A stretch of 9,768 bases of DNA, from positions 1-9,768 of the forward strand of contig CAMOZD010000022.1 in the NCBI GenBank assembly GCA_946630645.1. Reading direction: 5' to 3'. This DNA comes from an uncultured Lachnospiraceae bacterium. GTDB taxonomy: Bacteria > Bacillota > Clostridia > Lachnospirales > Lachnospiraceae. The translations under genes were made by a program, and so were the position numbers. Positions 1-6,844 of this stretch are shown here, piece after piece. The notes under the pieces are model-generated. The model worked only from the letters and a program-made list of their open reading frames with translations, ran no database searches and was not told where the DNA came from. Positions within the stretch are counted from its first letter, which is position 1. Every line of letters starts with the position of its first letter.

Positions 1-1
1 T

Positions 2-1549
2 CTGGAAGAGTGGACCCATAAGAAATCAGTGGGCGACCTGGCCCGGATCATGTCTCTCAATGTGGATAAGGTCTGGAGAAGGCAGGATGGTCAGGATGTC
101 CTTGTGCCCTACACTCAGATTAAAACCGGGGACCAGGTATTGATCCACATGGGTAATGTCATTGCCTTTGACGGTACTGTCCTGGCCGGGGAGGCCATGG
201 TCAACCAGGCCTCTCTTACCGGGGAATCCCTGCCGGTCCGCAAGTGCCGGGGACTGACGGTTTATGCCGGAACGGTGGTGGAAGAGGGAGAGCTGCTCAT
301 AGAAGTGAAAAGCAGCGGTGACAGCCGCTATGAAAAGATAGTCACAATGATTGAGGACTCAGAAAAACTGAAATCCAATCTGGAGAGTAAGGCGGAACAT
401 CTGGCAGACAGGCTGGTACCCTACACCTTTGCGGGAACCGGTCTGACCTACCTGCTGACCCGGGATACGACCAGGACTCTGTCGGTCCTTATGGTAGATT
501 TCTCCTGTGCTCTAAAGCTGGCTATGCCTATCTCTGTCCTCTCGGCGATCCGGGAGGCCGGCCAGCACAGGATTACGGTCAAGGGCGGCAAGTTTTTAGA
601 AGCGGTGGCCGAGGCGGATACCATAGTCTTTGACAAGACAGGGACCCTGACTAAGGCCCGGCCCAGGGTGGCCAGGGTATTCTCCTTTAACGGGGAGGAC
701 GAGGATGAGCTCCTGCGGATCTCTGCCTGCTTAGAGGAGCATTTTCCCCATTCCATCGCCAAGGCCGTGGTAGATGCGGCGGAGGAAAAAGGACTGAACC
801 ACGAGGAGATGCACTCTAAGGTTGAGTATATTGTAGCCCATGGCATCGCCACCACCATCGGTGAGAAACGGGCGGTGATCGGCAGCTACCATTTTGTCTT
901 TGAGGATGAGGCATGTCAGATTCCTGGAGGGAAAGAGGAACTTTTTAAGACCCTGCCGGAGGAGTATTCCCATCTTTACCTGGCCATAGATGGTAAGCTG
1001 GCAGCGGTAATCTGCATAGAAGACCCCATCCGCCAGGAGGCCCGGGAGGCTGTCGGCCAGTTGAGGGATTGCGGACTGTCCAAGATCGTTATGATGACCG
1101 GGGACAGCTTCCGGACCGCGGCAGCCATTGCGGGCAAGGTGGGTGTCGATGAATTCTATGCGGAAGTATTACCGGAGGATAAGGCTGCCTTTGTCCAGAC
1201 TGAGAGAGACAGGGGCCGCAAGGTGATGATGGTTGGGGACGGTATCAATGATTCCCCGGCTTTATCGGCGGCGAATGTGGGTATTGCCATCGGAGACGGG
1301 GCAGAACTGGCCAGGGAGGTGGCCGATATTACCATCGGGGCGGAAAGCCTTTTTGAGATTGTCACCCTGAAGCAGATCAGTGACGGTCTGATCCGCAGGA
1401 TCCAGAAAAACTACCGGATCATCGTCGGTATTAATTCAAGTCTCATCCTTCTGGGCGTGCTGGGCATTATGGCTCCCACCAGGTCGGCCCTGCTCCACAA
1501 CCTGTCCACCATAGCTATAGGTATTAAAAGTATGGAAGACATTCTTTAG
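2..1549 (+). CDS. Heavy-metal (P1B-type) P-type ATPase, 5'-truncated by the window edge
   Basis: ATP-driven membrane metal transporter; only the C-terminal part is visible. The frame is already open at base 2, so the GTG at 29 is probably internal. Residues here are counted from that GTG. Visible elements in order: end of the actuator domain with TGES (64-67); a membrane segment carrying F-S-C-A-L-K-L-A-M-P (158-167); the phosphorylation loop DKTGTLT with phospho-acceptor Asp202; a nucleotide-binding domain with H-F-P-H-S (238-242) where P1B pumps usually have an HP pair; MTGD (356-359); GDGIND (403-408); and a final membrane pair ending near HNLST. The catalytic core is intact, so the pump is probably active. 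The membrane motif is not the usual CPC, CPH or SPC, so the metal cannot be assigned. The N-terminal region, including any metal-binding domain, is outside the window. Family assignment is secure; substrate is unknown. Confidence 0.93.
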   Translation: MEEWTHKKSVGDLARIMSLNVDKVWRRQDGQDVLVPYTQIKTGDQVLIHMGNVIAFDGTVLAGEAMVNQASLTGESLPVRKCRGLTVYAGTVVEEGELLIEVKSSGDSRYEKIVTMIEDSEKLKSNLESKAEHLADRLVPYTFAGTGLTYLLTRDTTRTLSVLMVDFSCALKLAMPISVLSAIREAGQHRITVKGGKFLEAVAEADTIVFDKTGTLTKARPRVARVFSFNGEDEDELLRISACLEEHFPHSIAKAVVDAAEEKGLNHEEMHSKVEYIVAHGIATTIGEKRAVIGSYHFVFEDEACQIPGGKEELFKTLPEEYSHLYLAIDGKLAAVICIEDPIRQEAREAVGQLRDCGLSKIVMMTGDSFRTAAAIAGKVGVDEFYAEVLPEDKAAFVQTERDRGRKVMMVGDGINDSPALSAANVGIAIGDGAELAREVADITIGAESLFEIVTLKQISDGLIRRIQKNYRIIVGINSSLILLGVLGIMAPTRSALLHNLSTIAIGIKSMEDIL

Positions 1550-1580
1550 TCTTCTCACGTCATAAAGTGCTTTTGCATAT

Positions 1581-1620
1581 AATCCCCCCGTCAGTATTTT
1601 TTATGACTAACGGGGGGATT
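1581..1620 (+). terminator. GC-rich hairpin, probable terminator of the metal ATPase gene
   Basis: Two 15-base arms (1581-1595 and 1606-1620) pair with a single mismatch around a 10-base T-rich loop; the core is CCCCCCGT against ACGGGGGG. It lies 31 bases after the ATPase stop codon, where a terminator is expected. The tract that follows (ATTTGTGG) is a poor U-run, so termination could be incomplete or the hairpin could mainly protect the 3' end. Confidence 0.55.
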
Positions 1621-1660
1621 TGTGGTACACTTTATTTGTAATACAAGTTAGGAAAGAAAC

Positions 1661-1720
1661 GGCAGGACCGCTGGTAAGACCCGGTTTGCAGGTGGGGAAG
1701 ACCCCGGGACAGGTCCTGCG
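1661..1720 (+). promoter_or_regulatory. Structured leader upstream of aminopeptidase P
   Basis: Perfect 8-base arms GCAGGACC (1662-1669) and GGTCCTGC (1712-1719) enclose 42 bases that can form an inner GGGG-AAGA-CCCC hairpin (1694-1705). The enclosed segment holds two imperfect copies of an AAGACCC-GG-CAGGT element, at 1676-1693 and 1698-1714. The same element recurs at 5578-5592 in the leader of the CdaR/PucR-like regulator. It ends 45 bases before the aminopeptidase start codon, so it could be an RNA control element or a DNA operator. I cannot match it to a riboswitch class I know. Confidence 0.45.
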
Positions 1721-1764
1721 GCTTGCTGTTTAATTATAAAAATATCGATTTAGGTGGTGTGAAA

Positions 1765-3549
1765 ATGAGAGAAGAGCTTGTCAGGCTTAGGGCCTGCATG
1801 AAAGAAAAGCAGGTGGATGCCTGTCTGATTCCCACAGGGGATTTCCACGGATCAGAATATGTGGGAGACTATTTTAAAACCAGAGAATACATATCCGGTT
1901 TTACGGGTTCTGCCGGAACCCTGCTGGTAACTGCCGCTGAGGCCTGGTTGTGGACCGACGGCCGCTATTTTCTCCAGGCCAGGGACCAGCTTGCCGGGAC
2001 AGGAATCGGTCTGATGAAGGAGAGACAGCCCCAGGTGCCAACCCTTGAAGAATATCTGCAGGACCATATGGAAAAGGGGCAGGTTCTGGCCTTTGACGGC
2101 CGCTGCCTCATGGAGAGCCGGGCCAGGAAGCTGCGGGAACTTCTGGAGCCGCAGGGTGTGACAGTCCGTATGGATCTTGACCTGGCTGGTCAGATATGGA
2201 CCGACAGACCGGCCTTAAGCTCCCAGCCGGTCTGGGAGCTGGATCTTGCCTACGCAGGGGAGAGCCGGACTGACAAGCTGGCCCGGGTCAGGAAGGCCAT
2301 AGAGGGCAAGGCGGATTATCTGCTTCTGGCCTCTCTGACGGATATCTGCTGGCTTCTTAATGTGAGAGGAAATGATGTGAAATCCACCCCGGTGGTCCTG
2401 GGCTACTTTCTTCTCAGTCAGAGTGAGGCCTTCTGGTATGTCCAGGATTGCCTGCCCTCCGGCCTGAAGGAGAAGCTGGAGCGGGAGGGAATCCGGATCC
2501 GCAGTTATGGGACTATCTATGATGATCTGGCCGGCCTTGGCGGCGGAACCAGCCTTCAGTACAATGAAGCCACGGTTAATGCGGCCCTGGCCTCCCGGCT
2601 GGGGGAGGGGGTTAAGGTCCTGGCTGCCCCGGACCCGACCAGCCTGATGAAGGCCATAAAGAATCCGGTGGAAGTGGAAAATATGCGCACAGCCCACTTG
2701 AAAGACGGGCTGGCTGTTACCAGATTTATATATTGGCTTAAAAAGCAGCCTGAGGCAGGGGAGAGACCCACAGAACTCAGCGCCGCAGCCTATCTGGAAG
2801 ACCTTCGCAGAAGGGACCCGGACTATCTTGAGCCCAGCTTTGACCCCATCATCGCCTACAAGGACCACGGGGCCATCGTACATTACTCTGCCACCGCCGG
2901 CACCGATGTTTTACTGAGACCGGAAAGCTTTGTCCTTGCGGATACCGGCGGCCACTATCTGCAGGGGACCACAGATATTACCAGAACCATAGCTCTGGGT
3001 TCTCTCACAGAGGAGGAGAAGGAAATGTATACCCTGGTTCTGCGGGCCCACGCAGACCTGGCTTCGGCCCGCTTCCTCCATGGCTGCACCGGCCGGAGCC
3101 TGGACGGCCTGGCCCGGGAACCCTTCTGGGAGCGGGGACTGGATTACAATCACGGGACCGGCCACGGCGTGGGTTATCTGCTCAGTGTCCATGAGGGTCC
3201 CAATGCCTTCCGCTACCGGAAGACAGGCGAAGTTGGGGAGGAATGCATTTTCGAGGAGGGTATGATCACTTCCGATGAACCGGGAATCTATCTGGAGGGC
3301 AAGTTCGGCATCCGGCTTGAGAACCTGATTGTCTGCAGGAAGGATATTCTGGGAGGCTACGGACAGTTTCTCTGTTTCGAGCCCCTCACCCTGGTTCCCT
3401 TTGACAGGGAGGCTATCCTGGCCGACCGCCTGTCTGCCAGGGAGCGCCAGTGGATCAATGATTATCACCGCCGGGTGAGAGAGGCCCTCCTGCCCTATCT
3501 CAGTGACCAGGAAGCAGACTGGCTGATACAGGAGACCAGGGAACTCTAG
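1765..3549 (+). CDS. Xaa-Pro aminopeptidase (aminopeptidase P, peptidase family M24B)
   Basis: Cytoplasmic metallopeptidase that removes an N-terminal residue preceding proline. At 594 residues it is the long form with two N-terminal creatinase-like domains before the pita-bread catalytic domain, as in eukaryotic XPNPEP1, rather than the roughly 440-residue E. coli PepP form. All five dinuclear-metal ligands are recognisable: Asp393 (LADTGG), Asp404 (TTDITRT), His467 (GTGHGVG), Glu505 (SDEPGIY) and Glu519 (IRLENL). An in-frame TTG at 1723 would add 14 residues, but it overlaps the leader hairpin region. The ATG at 1765 has an AGGTGG site (1752-1757) at suitable spacing and begins MREEL, as is typical of the family, so I chose it. 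No signal peptide is seen. It is probably transcribed alone, since a hairpin precedes it and a separate promoter follows. No obvious terminator follows it. Confidence 0.95.
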   Translation: MREELVRLRACMKEKQVDACLIPTGDFHGSEYVGDYFKTREYISGFTGSAGTLLVTAAEAWLWTDGRYFLQARDQLAGTGIGLMKERQPQVPTLEEYLQDHMEKGQVLAFDGRCLMESRARKLRELLEPQGVTVRMDLDLAGQIWTDRPALSSQPVWELDLAYAGESRTDKLARVRKAIEGKADYLLLASLTDICWLLNVRGNDVKSTPVVLGYFLLSQSEAFWYVQDCLPSGLKEKLEREGIRIRSYGTIYDDLAGLGGGTSLQYNEATVNAALASRLGEGVKVLAAPDPTSLMKAIKNPVEVENMRTAHLKDGLAVTRFIYWLKKQPEAGERPTELSAAAYLEDLRRRDPDYLEPSFDPIIAYKDHGAIVHYSATAGTDVLLRPESFVLADTGGHYLQGTTDITRTIALGSLTEEEKEMYTLVLRAHADLASARFLHGCTGRSLDGLAREPFWERGLDYNHGTGHGVGYLLSVHEGPNAFRYRKTGEVGEECIFEEGMITSDEPGIYLEGKFGIRLENLIVCRKDILGGYGQFLCFEPLTLVPFDREAILADRLSARERQWINDYHRRVREALLPYLSDQEADWLIQETREL

Positions 3550-3624
3550 GCAGTAATTGCTCCGCCAGGGTCCGCCGGGGGAATAATAAGGTTTGGACGG
3601 CCGCAAAAGAAAAGATTTTTTATC

Positions 3625-3653
3625 TTGAATGAAAAAAGGAACTTTGCTATACT
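3625..3653 (+). promoter_or_regulatory. Sigma-A-type promoter for the LCP-like gene
   Basis: A -35 box TTGAAT (3625-3630) and a -10 box TATACT (3648-3653) are separated by exactly 17 bases, and a TGC immediately before the -10 box gives an extended -10. The inferred start near 3660 leaves a leader of about 65 bases before the ATG at 3725. An inverted repeat ACTCAT-TAG-ATGAGT (3651-3665) overlaps the end of the -10 box and the likely start site, so it could be an operator or simply a 5' hairpin. Confidence 0.7.
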
Positions 3654-3724
3654 CATTAGATGAGTGTTTATACTGGAGATTTTGTCAGCCAGGATAATAG
3701 TTAATGTGAATAGAGGAGGCAGGC

Positions 3725-5275
3725 ATGAAAAATCCCATAGGAAGTTTTTTCTCATTGCTGATAAAGTTAATCGTTGTTGCAGGCCTGATGGCCGTGATCG
3801 CCCTTGTTTCCTTTGAGGGGGTGACCTACTATCTGACAGGTTCCACCTACGACTTAAGACAAGGGCTTAAGGAAGCGGACACGACCCAGCCCAAGGCAGA
3901 TGATACAACAGAGCAGGAACTCGTTGATGTTTCTGATATAGAGACGACCCTGGTCTATGTGGACAGCAGGGATAACATGAGGGAATACATAGCCCTTGAC
4001 ATGTATAATAAGACGACACGGGCCATGGATGTGATTCTCATCCCGTCCAATGCCCAGGTTTCTGTCAGCACATCGGTCCTTAAGGAGATCAGGGAGAAGT
4101 ACCCCAAGGCAAAAGGTACGCTGAACTTTTTAGATCTGTGCCGTATGTTCGGCCAGGACCGCTATGACCTGCTCACAGAGATTATCTCTGATATGACAGG
4201 CATGGACATCGCCGGCTATGACGTGATCAGTGAAGATAATCTCAGTGAGGTGCTCGATGCCGGCCAGCCGGTCAAGTACAACCTCTCCGAGGTTATGTCC
4301 TACAGGGACGGCGCAGGTCAGCTGCAGCTTCTCGACAAGGGAGACCGTGCCCTGACCGGTGAGGAGGCAGTAGTCCTCATCACCCATCTTGATGGGACGG
4401 CCCAGGAGGAATCCAACCGCCTTGAGGCATCCGCCGCCTACTTTGAAGAATTTTTTAACCAGCTTTCCCTGGGTAAGAAGAGGGGAAATGTCCTGGAAGC
4501 CTACACCAGGCTCTGTAGCAGCCAGGGACAGGAGAATATAACATCAAAGGCAGATAAGATTGGCAGTCTGACGGCGGAGGCGGTCACAGTAAGAATCATG
4601 CAGGGCGGAGAGAGTGACGGAGTATTTAATCTTGATTCCCAGAAGATCCAGCTGCAGATTGCAGCCTTGATGAAGAAGTCCCAGGAGTTCGGATCATCCT
4701 CAGCAGCCAGCGTGTCATCCCAGTCAGACGGCAGCGATACGGGTGAGGAAGATGATTCCAGGAATCTTTCCATTGAGCTTTATAATGCCGCCTATGTCAG
4801 CGGCCTGGCCGGAGAGTGGCGCGACTATCTGGAGTCGGAAGGCTACACCATTACCCTGGTCGACAACTACCAGGACGAAGGCCCCATTTCCACGACAGTT
4901 ATCAGGGTGACGGAGGATGGCATCGGGGAAGACCTGCTGGAATACTTCCCCAATGCGGAGATAGAGACTGTGGACAGCTTTGCAACATCGGCGGATATCC
5001 AGATCCGGATCGGCACGGACAGTGTGGACGTACCGGAAATCACCAACACAGACTATAATGTGGATGAGGATGAGTACGAGGAGATGGACGAGCTGATTCC
5101 CCAGGATGAATACAGGGACAGCAGTGATTCGTCAGACAGTGAGAGCAGTGATTCGTCAGACAGCGACAGTAATGATTCGTCAGACAGTGAGTCCGGCGGC
5201 GATGAATCCTCCGACTCAGATGAGTCTGATGATCCGCAAGAAGGCTTCTTCAGCTTTGATACAGATTCAGAATAG
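3725..5275 (+). CDS. Membrane-anchored LCP-like protein with LytR_C domain and Ser-Asp repeat tail; LCP active site apparently lost
   Basis: 516 residues. A short N-terminus is followed by one membrane segment (about 8-31), which places the rest outside the membrane. Residues about 75-245 follow the layout of a LytR-CpsA-Psr domain, the fold that attaches wall polymers to peptidoglycan, but key positions differ. The usual IPRD is I-P-S-N (106-109). The LDGE-A region (210-215) is not followed by the usual Arg-rich segment, and only Arg232 remains in what should be the GD-R-RQ stretch. A Ser-rich linker (about 320-345) leads to a LytR_C domain (about 348-431). The tail is very acidic, with three exact 8-residue Ser/Asp repeats (466-489). 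The ATG has a GAGGAGG site 6 bases upstream and its own promoter, and a terminator follows. The LytR_C domain is clear; the LCP relationship rests on my reading of the pattern. A transferase role is doubtful, and a scaffold or regulatory role is an inference. Confidence 0.82.
   Translation: MKNPIGSFFSLLIKLIVVAGLMAVIALVSFEGVTYYLTGSTYDLRQGLKEADTTQPKADDTTEQELVDVSDIETTLVYVDSRDNMREYIALDMYNKTTRAMDVILIPSNAQVSVSTSVLKEIREKYPKAKGTLNFLDLCRMFGQDRYDLLTEIISDMTGMDIAGYDVISEDNLSEVLDAGQPVKYNLSEVMSYRDGAGQLQLLDKGDRALTGEEAVVLITHLDGTAQEESNRLEASAAYFEEFFNQLSLGKKRGNVLEAYTRLCSSQGQENITSKADKIGSLTAEAVTVRIMQGGESDGVFNLDSQKIQLQIAALMKKSQEFGSSSAASVSSQSDGSDTGEEDDSRNLSIELYNAAYVSGLAGEWRDYLESEGYTITLVDNYQDEGPISTTVIRVTEDGIGEDLLEYFPNAEIETVDSFATSADIQIRIGTDSVDVPEITNTDYNVDEDEYEEMDELIPQDEYRDSSDSSDSESSDSSDSDSNDSSDSESGGDESSDSDESDDPQEGFFSFDTDSE
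5120..5191 (+). repeat. 24-base tandem repeat, three units, encoding Ser-Asp octapeptides
   Basis: Three adjacent 24-base units (5120-5143, 5144-5167, 5168-5191) share the core GATTCGTCAGACAG and differ at only a few bases. They encode SSDSSDSE, SSDSSDSD and SNDSSDSE. A degenerate Ser/Asp/Glu stretch follows up to about 5235. Unit length is a multiple of three, so copy-number changes would keep the frame and only lengthen or shorten the tail. Confidence 0.9.
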
Positions 5276-5286
5276 GAAGATAAAAG

Positions 5287-5331
5287 AGACCTGCTTTTGG
5301 GACCAGGGCCCGGGCAGGTCTTTCTTTTTTT
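5287..5331 (+). terminator. Intrinsic terminator of the LCP-like gene
   Basis: Perfect 8-base arms AGACCTGC (5287-5294) and GCAGGTCT (5314-5321) are followed by a T-rich run through 5331. It starts 12 bases after the stop codon. This is the clearest simple terminator in the window. Confidence 0.9.
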
Positions 5332-5633
5332 AAGACAGGATTTGGCCTGTCTGATTATATTAATTTGGGGCAGCTTATTTGGAAACTATGTAAATTGTAT
5401 AATTGTTCTTGGTAAATGATTCCATATGTATGTAGTTTTTTACAATTATTTAATCTTTTAAGGTAAATTTCCCTACATTTCCTCTTTTATTTTTGGACAA
5501 TATGTATTAAAATATAGGGGACGAAATATTATAGAATTGTGGATTTTTTGTAAACCTGACAGGGGTTGTTTTTGGGGAAGACCCGGTCAGGTATTGTATA
5601 TGGATATGTTACGGAAGGACGGGGAGTTAAACT
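5332..5633. other. AT-rich intergenic region between the LCP-like gene and the regulator
   Basis: About 300 bases, clearly richer in A and T than the flanking genes, with no credible ORF on either strand. It opens with a second small hairpin (AGACAGG 5333-5339, CCTGTCT 5346-5352) directly after the terminator and without a T-run. A consensus -10 hexamer TATAAT lies at 5398-5403 but has no good -35 at 17 bases. Other AT-rich hexamers, such as TAAAAT at 5508-5513, are equally unconvincing. The 3' end carries the leader hairpin at 5554-5592. The regulator's promoter must lie here, but I cannot fix it. Confidence 0.6.
5554..5592 (+). promoter_or_regulatory. Structured leader upstream of the CdaR/PucR-like gene
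   Basis: Perfect 7-base arms ACCTGAC (5554-5560) and GTCAGGT (5586-5592) enclose 25 bases that contain TGGGGAAGACCC (5573-5584). That 12-mer also occurs at 1693-1704 in the aminopeptidase P leader, and the wider AAGACCC-GG-CAGGT element is shared. The hairpin ends 41 bases before the start codon. Either a folded 5' UTR or a dyad bound by a regulator would fit. Confidence 0.5.
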
Positions 5634-6722
5634 ATGATTTCAAACCAGATCTTGCAGGACACGATAGACGGGATCAAGGCCATCACCCGGATTGATCTTT
5701 GTGTCATGGATACTGACGGGAAGCCGCTGGCATCAACACTTGATGCGGTGGAAGAATATAAGGAGGCAGTCCTGGTTTTCGCTGAATCTCTGGCGGAGAG
5801 CCAGGTTCTCCAGGGATACCAGTTTTTTAAAGTATTTGATGATAACCAGCTGGAGTACATTGTCCTGGTAAAGGGCGAGACTGATGATGTCTATATGATT
5901 GGAAAGATGGCAGCTTTCCAGATCCAGAATCTGCTGGTTGCTTATAAGGAGAGGTTTGACAAGGATAATTTTATCAAGAACCTGCTTCTTGACAATCTTT
6001 TGCTGGTGGATATTTACAACAGGGCCAAGAAGCTGCATATAGAGACGGATGTCAAGCGCTGTGTGTTCATCGTGGAAACCCAGAATGACAGGGATAATAA
6101 TGCTTTTGAGACCATCCGGAGTATCTTTTCTTCCAAGACCAGGGATTTCATCACTGCTGTTGATGAGAAAAATATTATCCTGGTCCGGGAGGTGAAGAAC
6201 GGGGAGTCGGCAGACGACCTGATGAAGACGGCCCAGGGGATTGTTGATATGCTCAATACTGAGGCGGTGACCATGGTCCATGTATCCTTTGGTACCGTTG
6301 TCAGTGAGATTAAGGAAGTTTCCAGATCTTACAAGGAGGCCAAGATGGCCATGGATGTGGGACGGATTTTCTATCCGGAAAAGAATGTCATAGCCTACAG
6401 CAGCTTAGGAATTGGCCGGCTGATTTACCAGCTGCCCCTTCCTCTCTGCAAGATGTTCATCCGGGAAATCTTTGAAGGCCGGTCTCCTGATGAATTTGAT
6501 GATGAGACCCTGCAGACCATCAACAAGTTTTTCGAGAACAATCTCAATGTCTCAGAGACGTCAAGACAGCTGTATATTCACCGGAATACCCTGGTTTACA
6601 GGCTGGATAAGCTGCAGAAAAGCACCGGTCTGGACCTGAGGGTTTTCGAGGATGCCATCACGTTCAAGATTGCCCTGATGGTGGTGAAGTATATGAAATA
6701 TATGGAGAACAGTGGTTATTGA
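5634..6722 (+). CDS. CdaR/PucR-like transcriptional regulator
   Basis: 362-residue probable DNA-binding regulator. The N-terminal third (about 1-115, beginning MISNQILQDTIDGIKAITR) resembles a sensor domain as in CdaR/sugar-diacid-type regulators. The middle (about 120-285) fits the GGDEF-like domain of this family, which lacks a cyclase signature. The C-terminus (about 299-352, with NVSETSRQLYIHRNTLVYRL) is a PucR-type helix-turn-helix, whose Arg-Asn-Thr-Leu-Tyr-Arg pattern is diagnostic. No membrane segment is seen, so it should be cytoplasmic. The ATG has a GGGGAG site (5620-5625) at 8-base spacing. It has its own terminator and a structured leader. The ligand and target genes cannot be read from the sequence. 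Control of the neighbouring protease, of itself, or of other genes carrying the shared leader element is an inference. Confidence 0.85.
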   Translation: MISNQILQDTIDGIKAITRIDLCVMDTDGKPLASTLDAVEEYKEAVLVFAESLAESQVLQGYQFFKVFDDNQLEYIVLVKGETDDVYMIGKMAAFQIQNLLVAYKERFDKDNFIKNLLLDNLLLVDIYNRAKKLHIETDVKRCVFIVETQNDRDNNAFETIRSIFSSKTRDFITAVDEKNIILVREVKNGESADDLMKTAQGIVDMLNTEAVTMVHVSFGTVVSEIKEVSRSYKEAKMAMDVGRIFYPEKNVIAYSSLGIGRLIYQLPLPLCKMFIREIFEGRSPDEFDDETLQTINKFFENNLNVSETSRQLYIHRNTLVYRLDKLQKSTGLDLRVFEDAITFKIALMVVKYMKYMENSGY

Positions 6723-6728
6723 TTCATG

Positions 6729-6768
6729 AAGCCTTCCGCCGACATTTCTGCTGACGGGAGGCTTTTTT
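6729..6768 (+). terminator. Intrinsic terminator of the regulator gene
   Basis: AAGCCTTCCG (6729-6738) pairs with CGGGAGGCTT (6755-6764), including one G-U pair, and a run of six T residues (6763-6768) follows. It begins 6 bases after the stop codon. It implies that the downstream protease gene has its own promoter or depends on read-through. Confidence 0.85.
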
Positions 6769-6844
6769 GCCTGGCTCCTGACGGAGACTTTGTCCGGCCG
6801 GGCCCGGGTGCGGGGGGAGAGTAAATAGTTTAGGAGGAAACATA

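Noticed and set aside
1661..1720. Signal recognition particle RNA or a known riboswitch
   Set aside because: The conserved SRP apical motif is missing, and I could not match the sequence to the consensus of any riboswitch class I know.
1723..1764. Upstream TTG start for aminopeptidase P
   Set aside because: The added residues have no family resemblance and no ribosome binding site precedes the TTG; the ATG at 1765 has both.
2215..3606. Two long minus-strand ORFs (222 and 231 codons) opposite the aminopeptidase P gene
   Set aside because: They lie antisense to a complete, motif-rich gene. Their translations are low-complexity with no recognisable domain, and I see no ribosome binding site. 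They are shadows of GC-rich codon usage.
5733..6281. 182-codon minus-strand ORF opposite the CdaR/PucR-like gene
   Set aside because: It is fully antisense to a well-supported gene, has no recognisable domain, and reads like a complementary-frame artefact.
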